Positions 23,925-36,900 of a stretch of 64,000 bases of DNA are shown piece by piece. The notes under the pieces are model-generated. The model saw only the letters and a program-made list of their open reading frames with translations, did not search any database and was not told the DNA's origin. Source of the DNA: Calliopsis andreniformis. Lineage: Eukaryota > Arthropoda > Insecta > Hymenoptera > Andrenidae. The stretch lies in contig NW_027480422.1 in assembly GCF_051401765.1 (NCBI RefSeq), positions 11,488,001 to 11,552,000 of the forward strand. Direction: 5' to 3'. Made by a program: the position numbers and the translations under genes. Numbering within the stretch: the stretch's first letter is position 1; each line of letters begins with the position of its first letter.

Positions 23925-26060
23925 AAGCATAAAATACAATAAGAATGCAACAGTTTTTCCATCGTATAACACGAATAATGGCAACCAGTGTGAAAGTGAT
24001 AGTCATTTCTACGTTCCGGGCAACCTAGGCTTCACTCTAGGGCGTTGTTCCACCACATCGAATTGTTAGGGCCTTGGAAGTCAACGCCAGAATCATAAAA
24101 TACAAAACAGATAAAACAGTTTTTCCATCGTATGAAACGAATGATCGCAATCGGTGTGAATGTAATGGTCATTTCTACGTTCCGGGCAACCTAGGCATCA
24201 CTCTAGGGCGTTGCTCCACCAGATCGAATAGCTAGGACCTAGGAAGTCAACGCCAGAAGCATAAAACACAATATAAATACAACAGCTTTTCCATCGTATA
24301 AAACGAATAATTGCAACCAGTGTGAAAGTTATGGTCATTTCTACATTCCGGGCAACCTTGGCTTCACTCTAGGGCGTTGCTCCACCAGATCGAACAGTTA
24401 GGGCCTTAGAAGTCAACGCCAGAAGCGTAAAATACAAAACAAATGCAACAGTTTTTCCATCGTATAACAGGAGTAATTACAACCAGTGTGAAAGTGATGG
24501 TCATTTCTACGTTCCGCGCAACCTAGGCTTCACTCTAGGGCGTTGCTCCATCAGATCGAATTGCTAGGGACTTAGAATTCAACGCCCGCAGCATAAAACA
24601 CAATATAAATACAACAGCTTTTCCATCGTATAAAACGAATAATTGCAACCAGTGTGAAAGTTATGGTCATTTCTACATTCCGGGCAACCTAGCCTTCACG
24701 CTAGGGCGTTGCTCCACCAGATGGAATAGTTAGGCCTCAGAAGTCAACGCCCGAAGCATAAAATGCAATAAAGGTACAACAGTTTTTCCATCGTATAACA
24801 GGAGTAATTGCAACCAGTGTGAAAGAAATGTTCATTTCTACGTTCCGGGCAGCCTAGGCTTCACTCTAGGGCGTTGCTTCACCAGATCGAATAGCTGGGG
24901 ACTCAGAAGTCAACGCCAGAAGCATATAATACAATAAAAATACAACAGCTTTTCCATCGTATAACAGGAGTAACTGCATCCAGTGTGAAGGTAATGGTCA
25001 CTTCTACGTTCCGGGCCACCTATGTCTCGCTCTAGGGCGTTGCTCCACCGGATCGAATAGCTAGGGCCAAAGAAGTCAACGCCCGAAGCATAAAATACAA
25101 TAAAAAGGCAACAGTTTTTCCATCGTATAACAGGATTAATTGCAACCAGTATGAAAGTGATAGTCATTTCTACGTTCCGGGCAACCTAGGCTTGACTCTA
25201 GGGCGTTGCTCCACCAGATCGAATAGTTAGGGCCTTAGAAGTCACCGCACGAAGCATAAAATACAATAAAGATACAACAGTTTTTCCATCGTATAACAGG
25301 AGTAATTGCAACCAGTATGAAAGTGATAGTCATTTCTACGTTCCGGGCAACCTAGGCTTGACTCTAGGGCGTTGCTCCACTAGATCGAATAGTTAGGGCC
25401 TTAGAAGTCAACGCACGAAGCATAAAATACAATAAAGATACAACAGTTTTTCCATCGTATAACTGGAATAATTGCAACCAGCGTGAAAGCGATAGTCATT
25501 TCTACATTCCGGGCATCCTAGGGTTCAGTCTAGGGCGTTGTTCAACCAGATCGAATAGTAAGGGACTAAGAAGTCAACGCCAGAAGCATAAAATACAAAA
25601 CAAATACAACAGTTTTTTGATCGTATAAAGCGAATAATTGCAACCGGTCTGAAAGTTATGGTCATTTCTACGTTCCGGTCAGCCTAGGCTGCACTCTAGG
25701 GCGTTGCTCCACCAGATAGAATTGTTAGGGCCTTAGAAGTCTACGCCCGGAGCATAAAATACAATAAAAATACAACTGTTTGTCAATTGTATAAAATGAA
25801 TAATTGCAATCAGTGTGAAGGTAATGGTCATTTCTACGTTCCGGGCAACCCAGGCTTCGCTCTAGGGCGTTGCTCCACCAGATCGAATAGGTAGGGCCTA
25901 ATAAGTCAACGCCAGAAGCATAACATACAATATAAAGACAAAAGTTTATCGATCGTATAAAACGAATAATTGCAACCGGTGTGAAGGTAATGGTCATTTC
26001 TAAGTTCCGGGCAACCTAGGCTTCACTCTAGGGCGTTGCTCCACCAGATCGAATAGCTAG
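23925..26060 (+). repeat. 18-monomer nested block in U1, copy 1 (offset 2,988 bp)
   Basis: Matches 26,913-29,048: CCACCACATCG at 24,050 and 27,038, CGCCCGCA at 24,583 and 27,571, and the two AAAGATACAACAG monomers with CACCGCACG and CAACGCACG in the same order. It diverges where copy 1 goes on to GTCTACGCCCGGAGC and copy 2 to GTCAACGACCGAAGC. The corresponding pairs also exist in U2 and U3. Confidence 0.87.
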
Positions 26061-26912
26061 GGCCTTAGAAGTCTACGCCCGGAGCATAAAATACAATAAA
26101 AGTACAACAGATTTTCCATCGTGTAAAATGAATAATTGCGATCAGTGTGAAGGTAGTAGTCATTTCTGCGTTCCGGGCAACCTAGGATTCACACTAGGGC
26201 GTCGCTCTCACCAGATCGAATAGTAAGGGCCAAAGAAGTCAACGCCAGAAGCATAAAATACAATGTAAATACAACAGTTTTTGCATCGTATAATATGTAT
26301 AATTGCAAGCAGTGCGAAAGTAATGGTCATTTCTACGTTCCGTGCAAACTAGGCTTGACCCTAGGGCGTTGCAACACCAGATCGAATATTCAGGACCTAT
26401 GAAGTCAACGCCAGAAGCATAAAATACAAAATAAATGCAACAGTTTTTCCATCGTATAAAACGAATAATTGTAACCAGTGTGAAAGTGATAGTCATTTCT
26501 ACCTTCCGGGCAAACTAGGCTTTACTCTAGGGCGTTGCTCCACCAGATCGAATAGCTAGAGCCTTAGAAGTCTACTCCCGTAGCATAAAATACAATAAAA
26601 ATACAAAAGTTTCTCAATCGTATAAAACGAATAATTGCTACCGGTGTGAAAGTTATGGTTATTTCTACGTTCCGGGCAACCTAGGCTTCACTCTAGGGCG
26701 TTGCTCCACCAGATCGAATAGCTAGGGGCTTAGAATTCAACGCCAGAAGCATAAAATACAATAAAAATACAACAGTGTTTCCACAGTATAACAGGAATAA
26801 TTGCATCCAGTGTGATAGTAATGGCCTTTTCTACGTTCCGGGCAACCTAGCCTTCACACTAGGGCGTTGCTCCACCAGATCGAAAAGTTAGGGCCTTAGA
26901 AGGCAACGCCCG

Positions 26913-29048
26913 AAGCATAAAATACAATAAGAATGCAACAGTTTTTCCATCGTATAACACGAATAATGGCAACAAGTGTGAAAGTGATAGTCATTTCTAC
27001 GTTCCGGGCAACCTAGGCTTCACTCTAGGGCGTTGTTCCACCACATCGAATTGTTAGGGCCTTGGAAGTCAACGCCAGAATCATAAAATACAAAACAGAT
27101 AAAACAGTTTTTCCATCGTATGAAACGAATGATCGCAATCGGTGTGAATGTAATGGTCATTTCTACGTTCCGGGCAACCTAGGCATCACTCTAGGGCGTT
27201 GCTCCACCAGATCGAATAGCTAGGGCCTAGGAAGTCAACGCCAGAAGCATAAAACACAATATAAATACAACAGCTTTTCCATCGTATAAAACGAATAATT
27301 GCAACCAGTGTGAAAGTTATGGTCATTTCTACATTCCGGGCAACCTTGGCTTCACTCTATGGCGTTGCTCCACCAGATCGAACAGTTAGGGCCTTAGAAG
27401 TCAACGCCAGAAGCGTAAAATACAAAACAAATGCAACAGTTTTTCCATCGTATAACAGGAGTAATTACAACCAGCGTGAAAGTGATGGTCATTTCTACGT
27501 TCCGCGCAACCTAGGCTTCACTCTAGGGCGTCGCTCCATCAGATCGAATTGCTAGGGACTTAGAATTCAACGCCCGCAGCATAAAACACAATATAAATAC
27601 AACAGCTTTTCCAGCGTATAAAACGAATAATTGCAACCAGTGTGAAAGTTATGGTCATTTCTACATTCCGGGCAACCTAGCCTTCACGCTAGGGCGTTGC
27701 TCCACCAGATGGAATAGTTAGGCCTTAGAAGTCAACGCCCGAAGCATAAAATGCAATAAAGGTACAACAGTTTTTCCATCGTATAACAGGAGTAATTGCA
27801 ACCAGTGTGAAAGAAATGTTCATTTCTACGTTCCGGGCAGCCTAGGCTTCACTCTAGGGCGTTGCTTCACCAGATCGAATAGCTGGGGACTCGGAAGTCA
27901 ACGCCAGAAGCATATAATACAATAAAAATCCAACAGCTTTTCCATCGTATAACAGGAGTAACTGCATCCAGTGTGAAGGTAATGGTCATTTCTACGTTCC
28001 GGGCCACCTATGTCTCGCTCTAGGGCGTTGCTCCACCGGATCGAATAGCTAGGGCCAAAGAAGTCAACGCCCGAAGCATAAAATACAATAAAAAGGCAAC
28101 AGTTTTTCCATCGTATAACAGGAGTAATTGCAACCAGTATGAAAGTGATAGTCATTTCTACGTTCCGGGCAACCTAGGCTTGACTCTAGGGCGTTGCTCC
28201 ACCAGATCGAATAGTTAGGGCCTTAGAAGTCACCGCACGAAGCATAAAATACAATAAAGATACAACAGTTTTTCCATCGTATAACAGGAGTAATTGCAAC
28301 CAGTATGAAAGTGATAGTCATTTCTACGTTCCGGGCAACCTAGGCTTGACTCTAGGGCGTTGCTCCACTAGATCGAATAGTTAGGGCCTTAGAAGTCAAC
28401 GCACGAAGCATAAAATACAATAAAGATACAACAGTTTTTCCATCGTATAACTGGAATAATTGCAACCAGCGTGAAAGCGATAGTCATTTCTACATTCCGG
28501 GCATCCTAGGGTTCAGTCTAGGGCGTTGTTCAACCAGATCGAATAGTAAGGGACTAAGAAGTCAACGCCAGAAGCATAAAATACAAAACAAATACAACAG
28601 TTTTTTGATCGTATAAAGCGAATAATTGCAACCGGTCTGAAAGTTATGGTCATTTCCACGTTCCGGTCAGCCTAGGCTGCACTCTAGGGCGTTGCTCCAC
28701 CAGATAGAATTGTTAGGGCCTTAGAAGTCTACGCCCGGAGCATAAAATACAATAAAAATACAACTGTTTGTCAATTGTATAAAATGAATAATTGCAATCA
28801 GTGTGAAGGTAATGGTCATTTCTACGTTCCGGGCAACCCAGGCTACGCTCTAGGGCGTTGCTCCACCAGATCGAATAGGTAGGGCCTAAGAAGTCAACGC
28901 CAGAAGCATAACATACAATATAAAGACAAAAGTTTATTGATCGTATAAAACGAATAATTGCAACCGGTGTGAAGGTAATGGTCATTTCTAAGTTCCGGGC
29001 AACCTAGGCTTCACTCTAGGGCGTTGCTCCACCAGGTCGAATAGCTAG
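26913..29048 (+). repeat. 18-monomer nested block in U1, copy 2
   Basis: Partner of 23,925-26,060 with few substitutions: GACTCGGAAG versus GACTCAGAAG, GGCTACGCTC versus GGCTTCGCTC, and TTTATTGATCG versus TTTATCGATCG. These private variants label this sub-block in U2 and U3 too. Confidence 0.87.
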
Positions 29049-29131
29049 GGCCTTAGAAGTCAACGACCGAAGCATAAAATACAATAAAAAGGCAACAGTT
29101 TTTCCATCGTATAACAGGAGTAATTGCAACC
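27872..29131 (+). repeat. 15-monomer nested block in U1, copy 1 (offset 2,490 bp)
   Basis: Matches 30,362-31,621 over about 1.26 kb. GACTCGGAAG is at 27,888 and 30,378, and the CAACTGTTTGTCAATTG monomer is at about 28,762 and 31,252. It overlaps copy 2 of the 18-monomer block, so this segment has been used in at least two duplications. Confidence 0.85.
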
Positions 29132-30361
29132 AGTATGAAAGTGATAGTCATTTCTACGTTCTGGGCAACCTAGGCTTGACTCTAGGGCGTTGCTCCACCA
29201 GATCGAATAGCTAGGGCCTTAGAAGTCAACGCACGAAGCATAAAATACAATAAAGATACAACAGTTTTTCCATCGCATAAAACGAATAATTGCAACCGGT
29301 CTGAAAGTTATGGTCATTTCTACGTTCCGGGCAAACTATGCTTCACTCTAGGGCGTTGCTACACCAGATCGAATAGCTAGGGCCTTAGAAGTCTACTCCC
29401 GTAGCATAAAATACAATAAAAATACAAAGGTTTCGCAATCGTATAAAATGATTAATTGCAATCAGTGTGAAGGTAATGGTCATTTCTACGTTCCGGGTAA
29501 CCTAGGCTTTACTCCAGGGCGTTGCTCCACCAGATCGAATAGCTGGGGACTTAGAGGTCAACGCCAGAAGCATATGATACAATAAAAATACAACAGTTTT
29601 TCCATCGTATAACAGGAGTAACTGCAACCAGTGTGAAGGTAATGGCCATTTCTACGTTCCGGGCAACCTAGGCTTCACTCTACGGTGTTGGTCCACCAGA
29701 TCGAATAGATAGGGCCATAGAAGTCTATGCCAGGAGCATAAAATACAATAAAAATACAACAGTTTTACCATCGTATAAAAAGAATAATTGCATTCAGCGT
29801 GAAAGTAATGGTCATTTCTACCTTCCGGGCAAACTAGGCTTTACTCTAGGGCGTTGCTCCACCAGATCGAATAGCTAGAGCCTTAGAAGTCTACTCCCGT
29901 AGCATAAAATACAATAAAAATACAAAAGTTTCTCAATCGTATAAAACGAATAATTGCTACCGGTGTGAAAGTTATGGTTATTTCTACGTTCCGGGCAACC
30001 TAGGCTTCACTCTAGGGCGTTGCTCCACCAGATCGAATAGCTAGGGGCTTAGAATTCAACGCCAGAAGCATAAAATGCAATGAAAATGCAACAGCTTTTC
30101 CATCGTATAACACGAATAATTGTTACCAGTGTGAAAGTGATAGTCATTTCTACCTTCCGGGCAAACTAGGCTTCACTCTAGGGCGTTGCTCCACCAGATC
30201 GAATAGCTAGAGCCTTAGAAGTCTACTCCCGTAGCATAAAATACAATAAAAATACAATAGTTTCTCAATCGTATAAAATGATTAATTGCAATCAGTGTGA
30301 AGGTAATGGTCATATCTACGTTCCGGGTAACCTAGGCTTTACTCCAGGGCGTTGCTCCACC

Positions 30362-31621
30362 AGATCGAATAGCTGGGGACTCGGAAGTCAACGCCAGAAG
30401 CATATAATACAATAAAAATACAACAGCTTTTCCATCGTATAACAGGAGTAACTGCATCCAGTGTGAAGGTAATGGTCATTTCTACGTTCCGGGCCACCTA
30501 TGTCTCGCTCTAGGGCGTTGCTCCACCGGATCGAATAGCTAGGGCCAAAGAAGTCAACGCCCGAAGCATAAAATACAATAAAAAGGCAACAGTTTTTCCA
30601 TCGTATAACAGGAGTAATTGCAACCAGTATGAAAGTGATAGTCATTTCTACGTTCCGGGCAACCTAGGCTTGACTCTAGGGCGTTGCTCCACCAGATCGA
30701 ATAGTTAGGGCCTTAGAAGTCACCGCACGAAGCATAAAATACAATAAAGATACAACAGTTTTTCCATCGTATAACAGGAGTAATTGCAACCAGTATGAAA
30801 GTGATAGTCATTTCTACGTTCCGGGCAACCTAGGCTTGACTCTAGGGCGTTGCTCCACTAGATCGAATAGTTAGGGCCTTAGAAGTCAACGCACGAAGCA
30901 TAAAATACAATAAAGATACAACAGTTTTTCCATCGTATAACTGGAATAATTGCAACCAGCGTGAAAGCGATAGTCATTTCTACATTCCGGGCATCCTAGG
31001 GTTCAGTCTTGGGCGTTGTTCAACCAGATCGAATAGTAAGGGACTAAGAAGTCAACGCCAGAAGCATAAAATACAAAACAAATACAACAGTTTTTTGATC
31101 GTATAAAGCGAATAATTGCAACCGGTCTGAAAGTTATGGTCATTTCTACGTTCCGGTCAGCCTAGGCTGCACTCTAGGGCGTTGCTCCACCAGATAGAAT
31201 TGTTAGGGCCTTAGAAGTCTACGCCCGGAGCATAAAATACAATAAAAATACAACTGTTTGTCAATTGTATAAAATGCATAATTGCAATCAGTGTGAAGGT
31301 AATGGTCATTTCTACGTTCCGGGCAACCCAGGCTTCGCTCTAGGGCGTTGCTCCACCAGATCGAATAGGTAGGGCCTAAGAAGTCAACGCCAGAAGCATA
31401 ACATACAATATAAAGACAAAAGTTTATCGATCGTATAAAACGAATAATTGCAACCGGTGTGAAGGTAATGGTCATTTCTAAGTTCCGGGCAACCTAGGCT
31501 TCACTCTAGGGCGTTGCTCCACCAGATCGAATAGCTAGGGCCTTAGAAGTCAACGACCGAAGCATAAAATACAATAAAAAGGCAACAGTTTTTCCATCGT
31601 ATAACAGGAGTAATTGCAACC
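30362..31621 (+). repeat. 15-monomer nested block in U1, copy 2
   Basis: Partner of 27,872-29,131, marked by AAAATGCATAATTGC near 31,271 where copy 1 has AAAATGAATAATTGC. It ends at a join at 31,621/31,622, where AATTGCAACC is followed by GGTGTGAAGG instead of AGTATGAAAG. Confidence 0.85.
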
Positions 31622-33888
31622 GGTGTGAAGGTAATGGTCATTTCTAAGTTCCGGGCAACCTAGGCTTCACTCTAGGGCGTTGCTCCACCAGATCGAATAG
31701 CTAGGGCCTTAGAAGTCTACTCCCGTAGCATAAAATACAATAAAAATACAAAGGTTTCGCAATCGTATAAAATGATTAATTGCAATCAGTGTGAAGGTAA
31801 TGGTCATTTCTACGTTCCGGGTAACCTAGGCTTTACATCAGGGCGTATCTCCACCAGATCGAATAGCTAGGCAGTCAGACTTCAACGCCAGAAGCATAAA
31901 ATACAATAAAAATACAACAGTTTTTCATCGTACAACAGGAATAATTGCAACCAGTGTGAAAGTGGTAGTCATTTCTACGTTCCGGGCAACCTAGGCTTCA
32001 CTCTAGGGCGTTGCTCCACCAGATCGAATTGCTAGGGCCTTAGAAGTCAACGCCTGAAGCATAAAATGCAATGAAAATGCAACAGCTTTTCCATCGTATA
32101 ACACGAATAATTGTTACCAGTGTGAAAGTGATAGTCATTTCTACCTTCCGGGCCACCTATGTCTCGCTCTAGGGCGTTGCTCCACCGGATCGAATAGCTA
32201 GGGCCAAAGAAGTCAACGCCCGCAGCATAAAATACAATAAAAAGGCAACAGTCTTTCCATCGTATAACAGGAGTAATTGCAACCAGTATGAAAGTGATAG
32301 TCATTTCTACGTTCCGGGCAACCTAGGCTTGACTCTAGGGCGTTGCTCCACTAGATCGAATAGTTAGGGCCTTAGAAGTCAACGCACGAAGCATAAAATA
32401 CAATAAAGATACAACAGTTTTTCCATCGTATAACTGGAATAATTGCAACCAGCGTGAAAGCGATAGTCATTTCTACATTCCGGGCATCCTAGGGTTCAGT
32501 CTAGGGCGTTGCTCCACCAGATCGAATAGCTAGAGCCTTAGAAGTCTACTCCCGTAGCATAAAATACAATAAAAATACTATAGTTTCTCAATCGTATAAA
32601 ATGATTAATTGCAATCAGTGTGAAGGTAATGGTCATTTCTACGTTCCGGGTAACCTAGGCTTTACTCCAGGGCGTTGCTCCACCAGATCGAATAGCTGGG
32701 GACTTAGAACTCAACGCCAGAAGCATATAATACAATAAAAATACAACAGTTTTTCCTTCGTATAACAGGAGTAACTGCAACCAGTGTGAAGGTAATGGCC
32801 ATTTCTACGTTCCGGGCAACATAGGCTTCACTCTACGGTGTTGGTCCACCAGATCGAATAGATAGGGCCATAGAAGTCTATGCCAGGAGCATAAAATACA
32901 ATAAATATACAACAGTTTTACCATCGTATAAAAAGAATAATTGCATTCAGCGTGAAAGTAATGGTCATTTCTACGTTCCGGGCAACCTAGGTTTCACTCT
33001 AGGGCGCTGCTCCACCAGATCGAAAACTTAGGGCCTTAGAAGTCAACGCCCGAAGCATAAAATGCAATGAAAATGCAACAGCTTTTCCATCGTATAATAC
33101 GAATAATTGTTACCAGGGTGAAAGTGATAGTCATTTCTACCTTCCGGGCAAACTAGGCTTCACTCTAGGGCGTTGCTCCACCAGATCGAATAGCTAGAGC
33201 CTTAGAAGTCTACTCCCGTAGCATAAAATACAATAAAAATACAATAGTTTCTCAATCGTATAAAATGATTAATTGCAATCAGTGTGAAGGTAATGGTCAT
33301 TTCTACGTTCCGGGTAACCTAGGCTTTACTCCAGGGCGTTGCTCCACCAGATCGAATAGCTGGGGACTTAGAAGTCAACGCCAGAAGCATATAATACAAT
33401 AAAAATACAACAGTTTTTCCATCGTATAACAGGAGTAACTGCAACCAGTGTGAAGGTAATGGCCATTTCTACGTTCCGGGCAACATAGGCTTCACTCTAC
33501 GGTGTTGGTCCACCAGATCGAATAGATAGGGCCATAGAAGTCTATGCCAGGAGCATAAAATACAACAAAAATACAACAGTTTTACCATCGTATAAAAAGA
33601 ATAATTGCATTCAGCGTGAAAGTAATGGTCATTTCTACGTTCCGGGCAACCTAGGTTTCACTCTAGCGCGCTGCTCCACCAGATCGAAAACTTAGGGCCT
33701 TAGAAGTCAACGCCCGAAGCATAAAATACAATAAAGATACAACAGTTTTTCCATCGTATAACAGGAGTAATTGCAACCAGTGTGAAAGTGATAGTAATTT
33801 CTACATTCCGGGCAACCTAGGCTTCACTGTGCGGTGTTGCTCCACCAGATGGAATAGCTAGGGCCTTAGAAGTCTACGCCCGGAGCAT

Positions 33889-33916
33889 AAAATACAATAA
33901 AAATACAACAGTTTTT
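33889..33916 (+). other. Near-phased A/T tracts (example)
   Basis: AAAA (33,889-33,892), AAAAA (33,899-33,903) and TTTTT (33,912-33,916) have centres about 10.5 and 13 bp apart. The same arrangement is present in most monomers. Tracts near the helical repeat favour intrinsic curvature, which is known for several satellites; curvature here is inferred. Confidence 0.5.
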
Positions 33917-36900
33917 CCATCGTGTAAAATGAATAATTGCAATCAGTGTGAAGGTAATAGTCATTTCTGCGTTCCGGGCAACCTAGGATTCACACTAGGG
34001 CGTCGCTCTCACCAGATCGAATAGTAAGGGCCAAAGAAGTCAACGCCAGAAGCATAAAATACAATGTAAATACAACAGTTTTTGCATCGTATAATATGTA
34101 TAATTGCAAGCAGTGTGAAAGTAATGGTCATTTCTACGTTCCGTGCAAGCTAGGCTTGACCCTAGGGCGTTGCAACACCAGATCGAATATTCAGGGCCTA
34201 TGAAGTCAACGCCAGAAGCATAAAATACAAAATAAATGCAACAGTTTTTCCATCGTATAAAACGAATAATTGTAACCAGTGTGAAAGTGATAGTCATTTC
34301 TACCTTCCGGGCAAACTAGGCTTTACTCTAGGGCGTTGCTCCACCAGATCGAATAGCTAGAGCCTTAGAAGTCTACTCCCGTAGCATAAAATACAATAAA
34401 AATACAAAAGTTTCTCAATCGTATAAAACGAATAATTGCTACCGGTGTGAAAGTTATGGTTATTTCTACGTTCCGGGCAACCTAGGCTTCACTCTAGGGC
34501 GTTGCTCCACCAGATCGAATAGCTAGGGGCTCAGAATTCAACGCCAGAAGCATAAAATACAATAAAAATACAACAGTGTTTCCACAGTATAACAGGAATA
34601 ATTGCATCCAGTGTGATAGTAATGGCCTTTTCTACGTTCCGGGCAACCTAGCCTTCACACTAGGGCGTTGCTCCACCAGATCGAAAAGTTAGGGCCTTAG
34701 AAGGCAACGCCCGCAGCATAAAATACAATAAGAATGCAACAGTTTCTCAATCGTATAAAATGATTAATTGCAATCAGTTAGAAGGTAATGGTCATTTCTA
34801 CGTTCCGGGCGACCTAGGCTTCACTCTAGGGCGTTGCGCCACCAGATCGAATAGCTAGGGCCTTAGAAGTCTACGCCCGGAGCATAAAATACAATAAAAA
34901 TACAACTGTTTGTCAATTGTATAAAATGAATAATTGCAATCAGTGTGAAGGTAATGGTCATTTCTACGTTCCGGGCAACCTAGGCTTCGCTCTAGGGCGT
35001 TGCTCCACCAGATCGAATAGTTAGGGCCTAAGAAGTCAACGCCAGAAGCATAAAACAGAGTATATATACAACAGCTGTTACATCGTACAAAACGAATAAA
35101 TGCATCCAGTGTGAAAGTGATGGTCATTTCTAAGTTCCGGGCAACCTAGGCTTCACTCTAGGGCGTTGCTCCACCAGATCGAATATTCAGGGCCTATGAA
35201 GTCAATGCCAGAAGCATAAAATACAAAATAAATGCACCAGTTTTTCCATCGTATAAAACGAATAATTGCAACCAGTATGAAAGTGATAGGCATTTCTACG
35301 TTCCTGGCAACCTAGGCTTCACTCTATGGCGTTGCTCCATCAGATCGAATTGCTAGGGACTTAGAATTCAACGCCCGCAGCATAAAATACAATGAAAATG
35401 CAACAGTTTTTCCATCGTATAACACGAATAATTGCAACCAGTGTGAAAGTGATAGTCATTTCTACGTTCCGGGCAACCTAGGCTTCACTCTAGGGCGTTG
35501 CACCACCAGATCGAATAGCTAGGGCCTTAGAAGTCAACGACCGAAGCATAAAATACAATAAGAATGCAACAGTTTTTCCATCGTATAACACGAATAATGG
35601 CAACCAGTGTGAAAGTGATAGTCATTTCTACGTTCCGGGCAACCTAGGCTTCACTCTAGGGCGTTGTTCCACCACATCGAATTGTTAGGGCCTTGGAAGT
35701 CAACGCCAGAATCATAAAATACAAAACAGATAAAACAGTTTTTCCATCGTATGAAACGAATGATCGCAATCGGTGTGAATGTAATGGTCATTTCTACGTT
35801 CCGGGCAACCTAGGCATCACTCTAGGGCGTTGCTCCACCAGATCGAATAGCTAGGACCTAGGAAGTCAACGCCAGAAGCATAAAACACAATATAAATACA
35901 ACAGCTTTTCCATCGTATAAAACGAATAATTGCAACCAGTGTGAAAGTTATGGTCATTTCTACATTCCGGGCAACCTTGGCTTCACTCTAGGGCGTTGCT
36001 CCACCAGATCGAACAGTTAGGGCCTTAGAAGTCAACGCCAGAAGCGTAAAATACAAAACAAATGCAACAGTTTTTCCATCGTATAACAGGAGTAATTACA
36101 ACCAGTGTGAAAGTGATGGTCATTTCTACGTTCCGCGCAACCTAGGCTTCACTCTAGGGCGTTGCTCCATCAGATCGAATTGCTAGGGACTTAGAATTCA
36201 ACGCCCGCAGCATAAAACACAATATAAATACAACAGCTTTTCCATCGTATAAAACGAATAATTGCAACCAGTGTGAAAGTTATGGTCATTTCTACATTCC
36301 GGGCAACCTAGCCTTCACGCTAGGGCGTTGCTCCACCAGATGGAATAGTTAGGCCTCAGAAGTCAACGCCCGAAGCATAAAATGCAATAAAGGTACAACA
36401 GTTTTTCCATCGTATAACAGGAGTAATTGCAACCAGTGTGAAAGAAATGTTCATTTCTACGTTCCGGGCAGCCTAGGCTTCACTCTAGGGCGTTGCTTCA
36501 CCAGATCGAATAGCTGGGGACTCAGAAGTCAACGCCAGAAGCATATAATACAATAAAAATACAACAGCTTTTCCATCGTATAACAGGAGTAACTGCATCC
36601 AGTGTGAAGGTAATGGTCACTTCTACGTTCCGGGCCACCTATGTCTCGCTCTAGGGCGTTGCTCCACCGGATCGAATAGCTAGGGCCAAAGAAGTCAACG
36701 CCCGAAGCATAAAATACAATAAAAAGGCAACAGTTTTTCCATCGTATAACAGGAGTAATTGCAACCAGTATGAAAGTGATAGTCATTTCTACGTTCCGGG
36801 CAACCTAGGCTTGACTCTAGGGCGTTGCTCCACCAGATCGAATAGTTAGGGCCTTAGAAGTCACCGCACGAAGCATAAAATACAATAAAGATACAACAGT

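Larger units (their letters stand above)
22051..33669 (+). repeat. Large HOR unit U1, 11,619 bp (~70 monomers)
   Basis: Phased on GCTGCTCC followed by GAAAACTT at 22,051, which recurs at 33,670. From about 20,885 to 31,621 every monomer variant recurs 11,619 bp to the right, for example GACTTAGAACTCAACGCC (21,082 and 32,701), the ATAATATGTATAATTGC monomer, the CACCTATGTCTCGC monomers at 25,018, 28,006 and 30,498, and CAACTGTTTGTCAATTG. Spot differences are sparse single bases (GATAGTCAT at 23,667 versus GATAGGCAT at 35,286). After 31,621 the offset changes by whole monomers. It then rejoins the repeat of 20,88x-22,050 at about 32,500. Confidence 0.92.

Noticed and set aside
27310..27555. Plus-strand 81-codon frame, repeated at 38,929, 50,713 and 59,840
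   Set aside because: It recurs only because the HOR is duplicated at 11,619, 11,784 and 9,127 bp. The sequence is ordinary monomer and crosses monomer boundaries.
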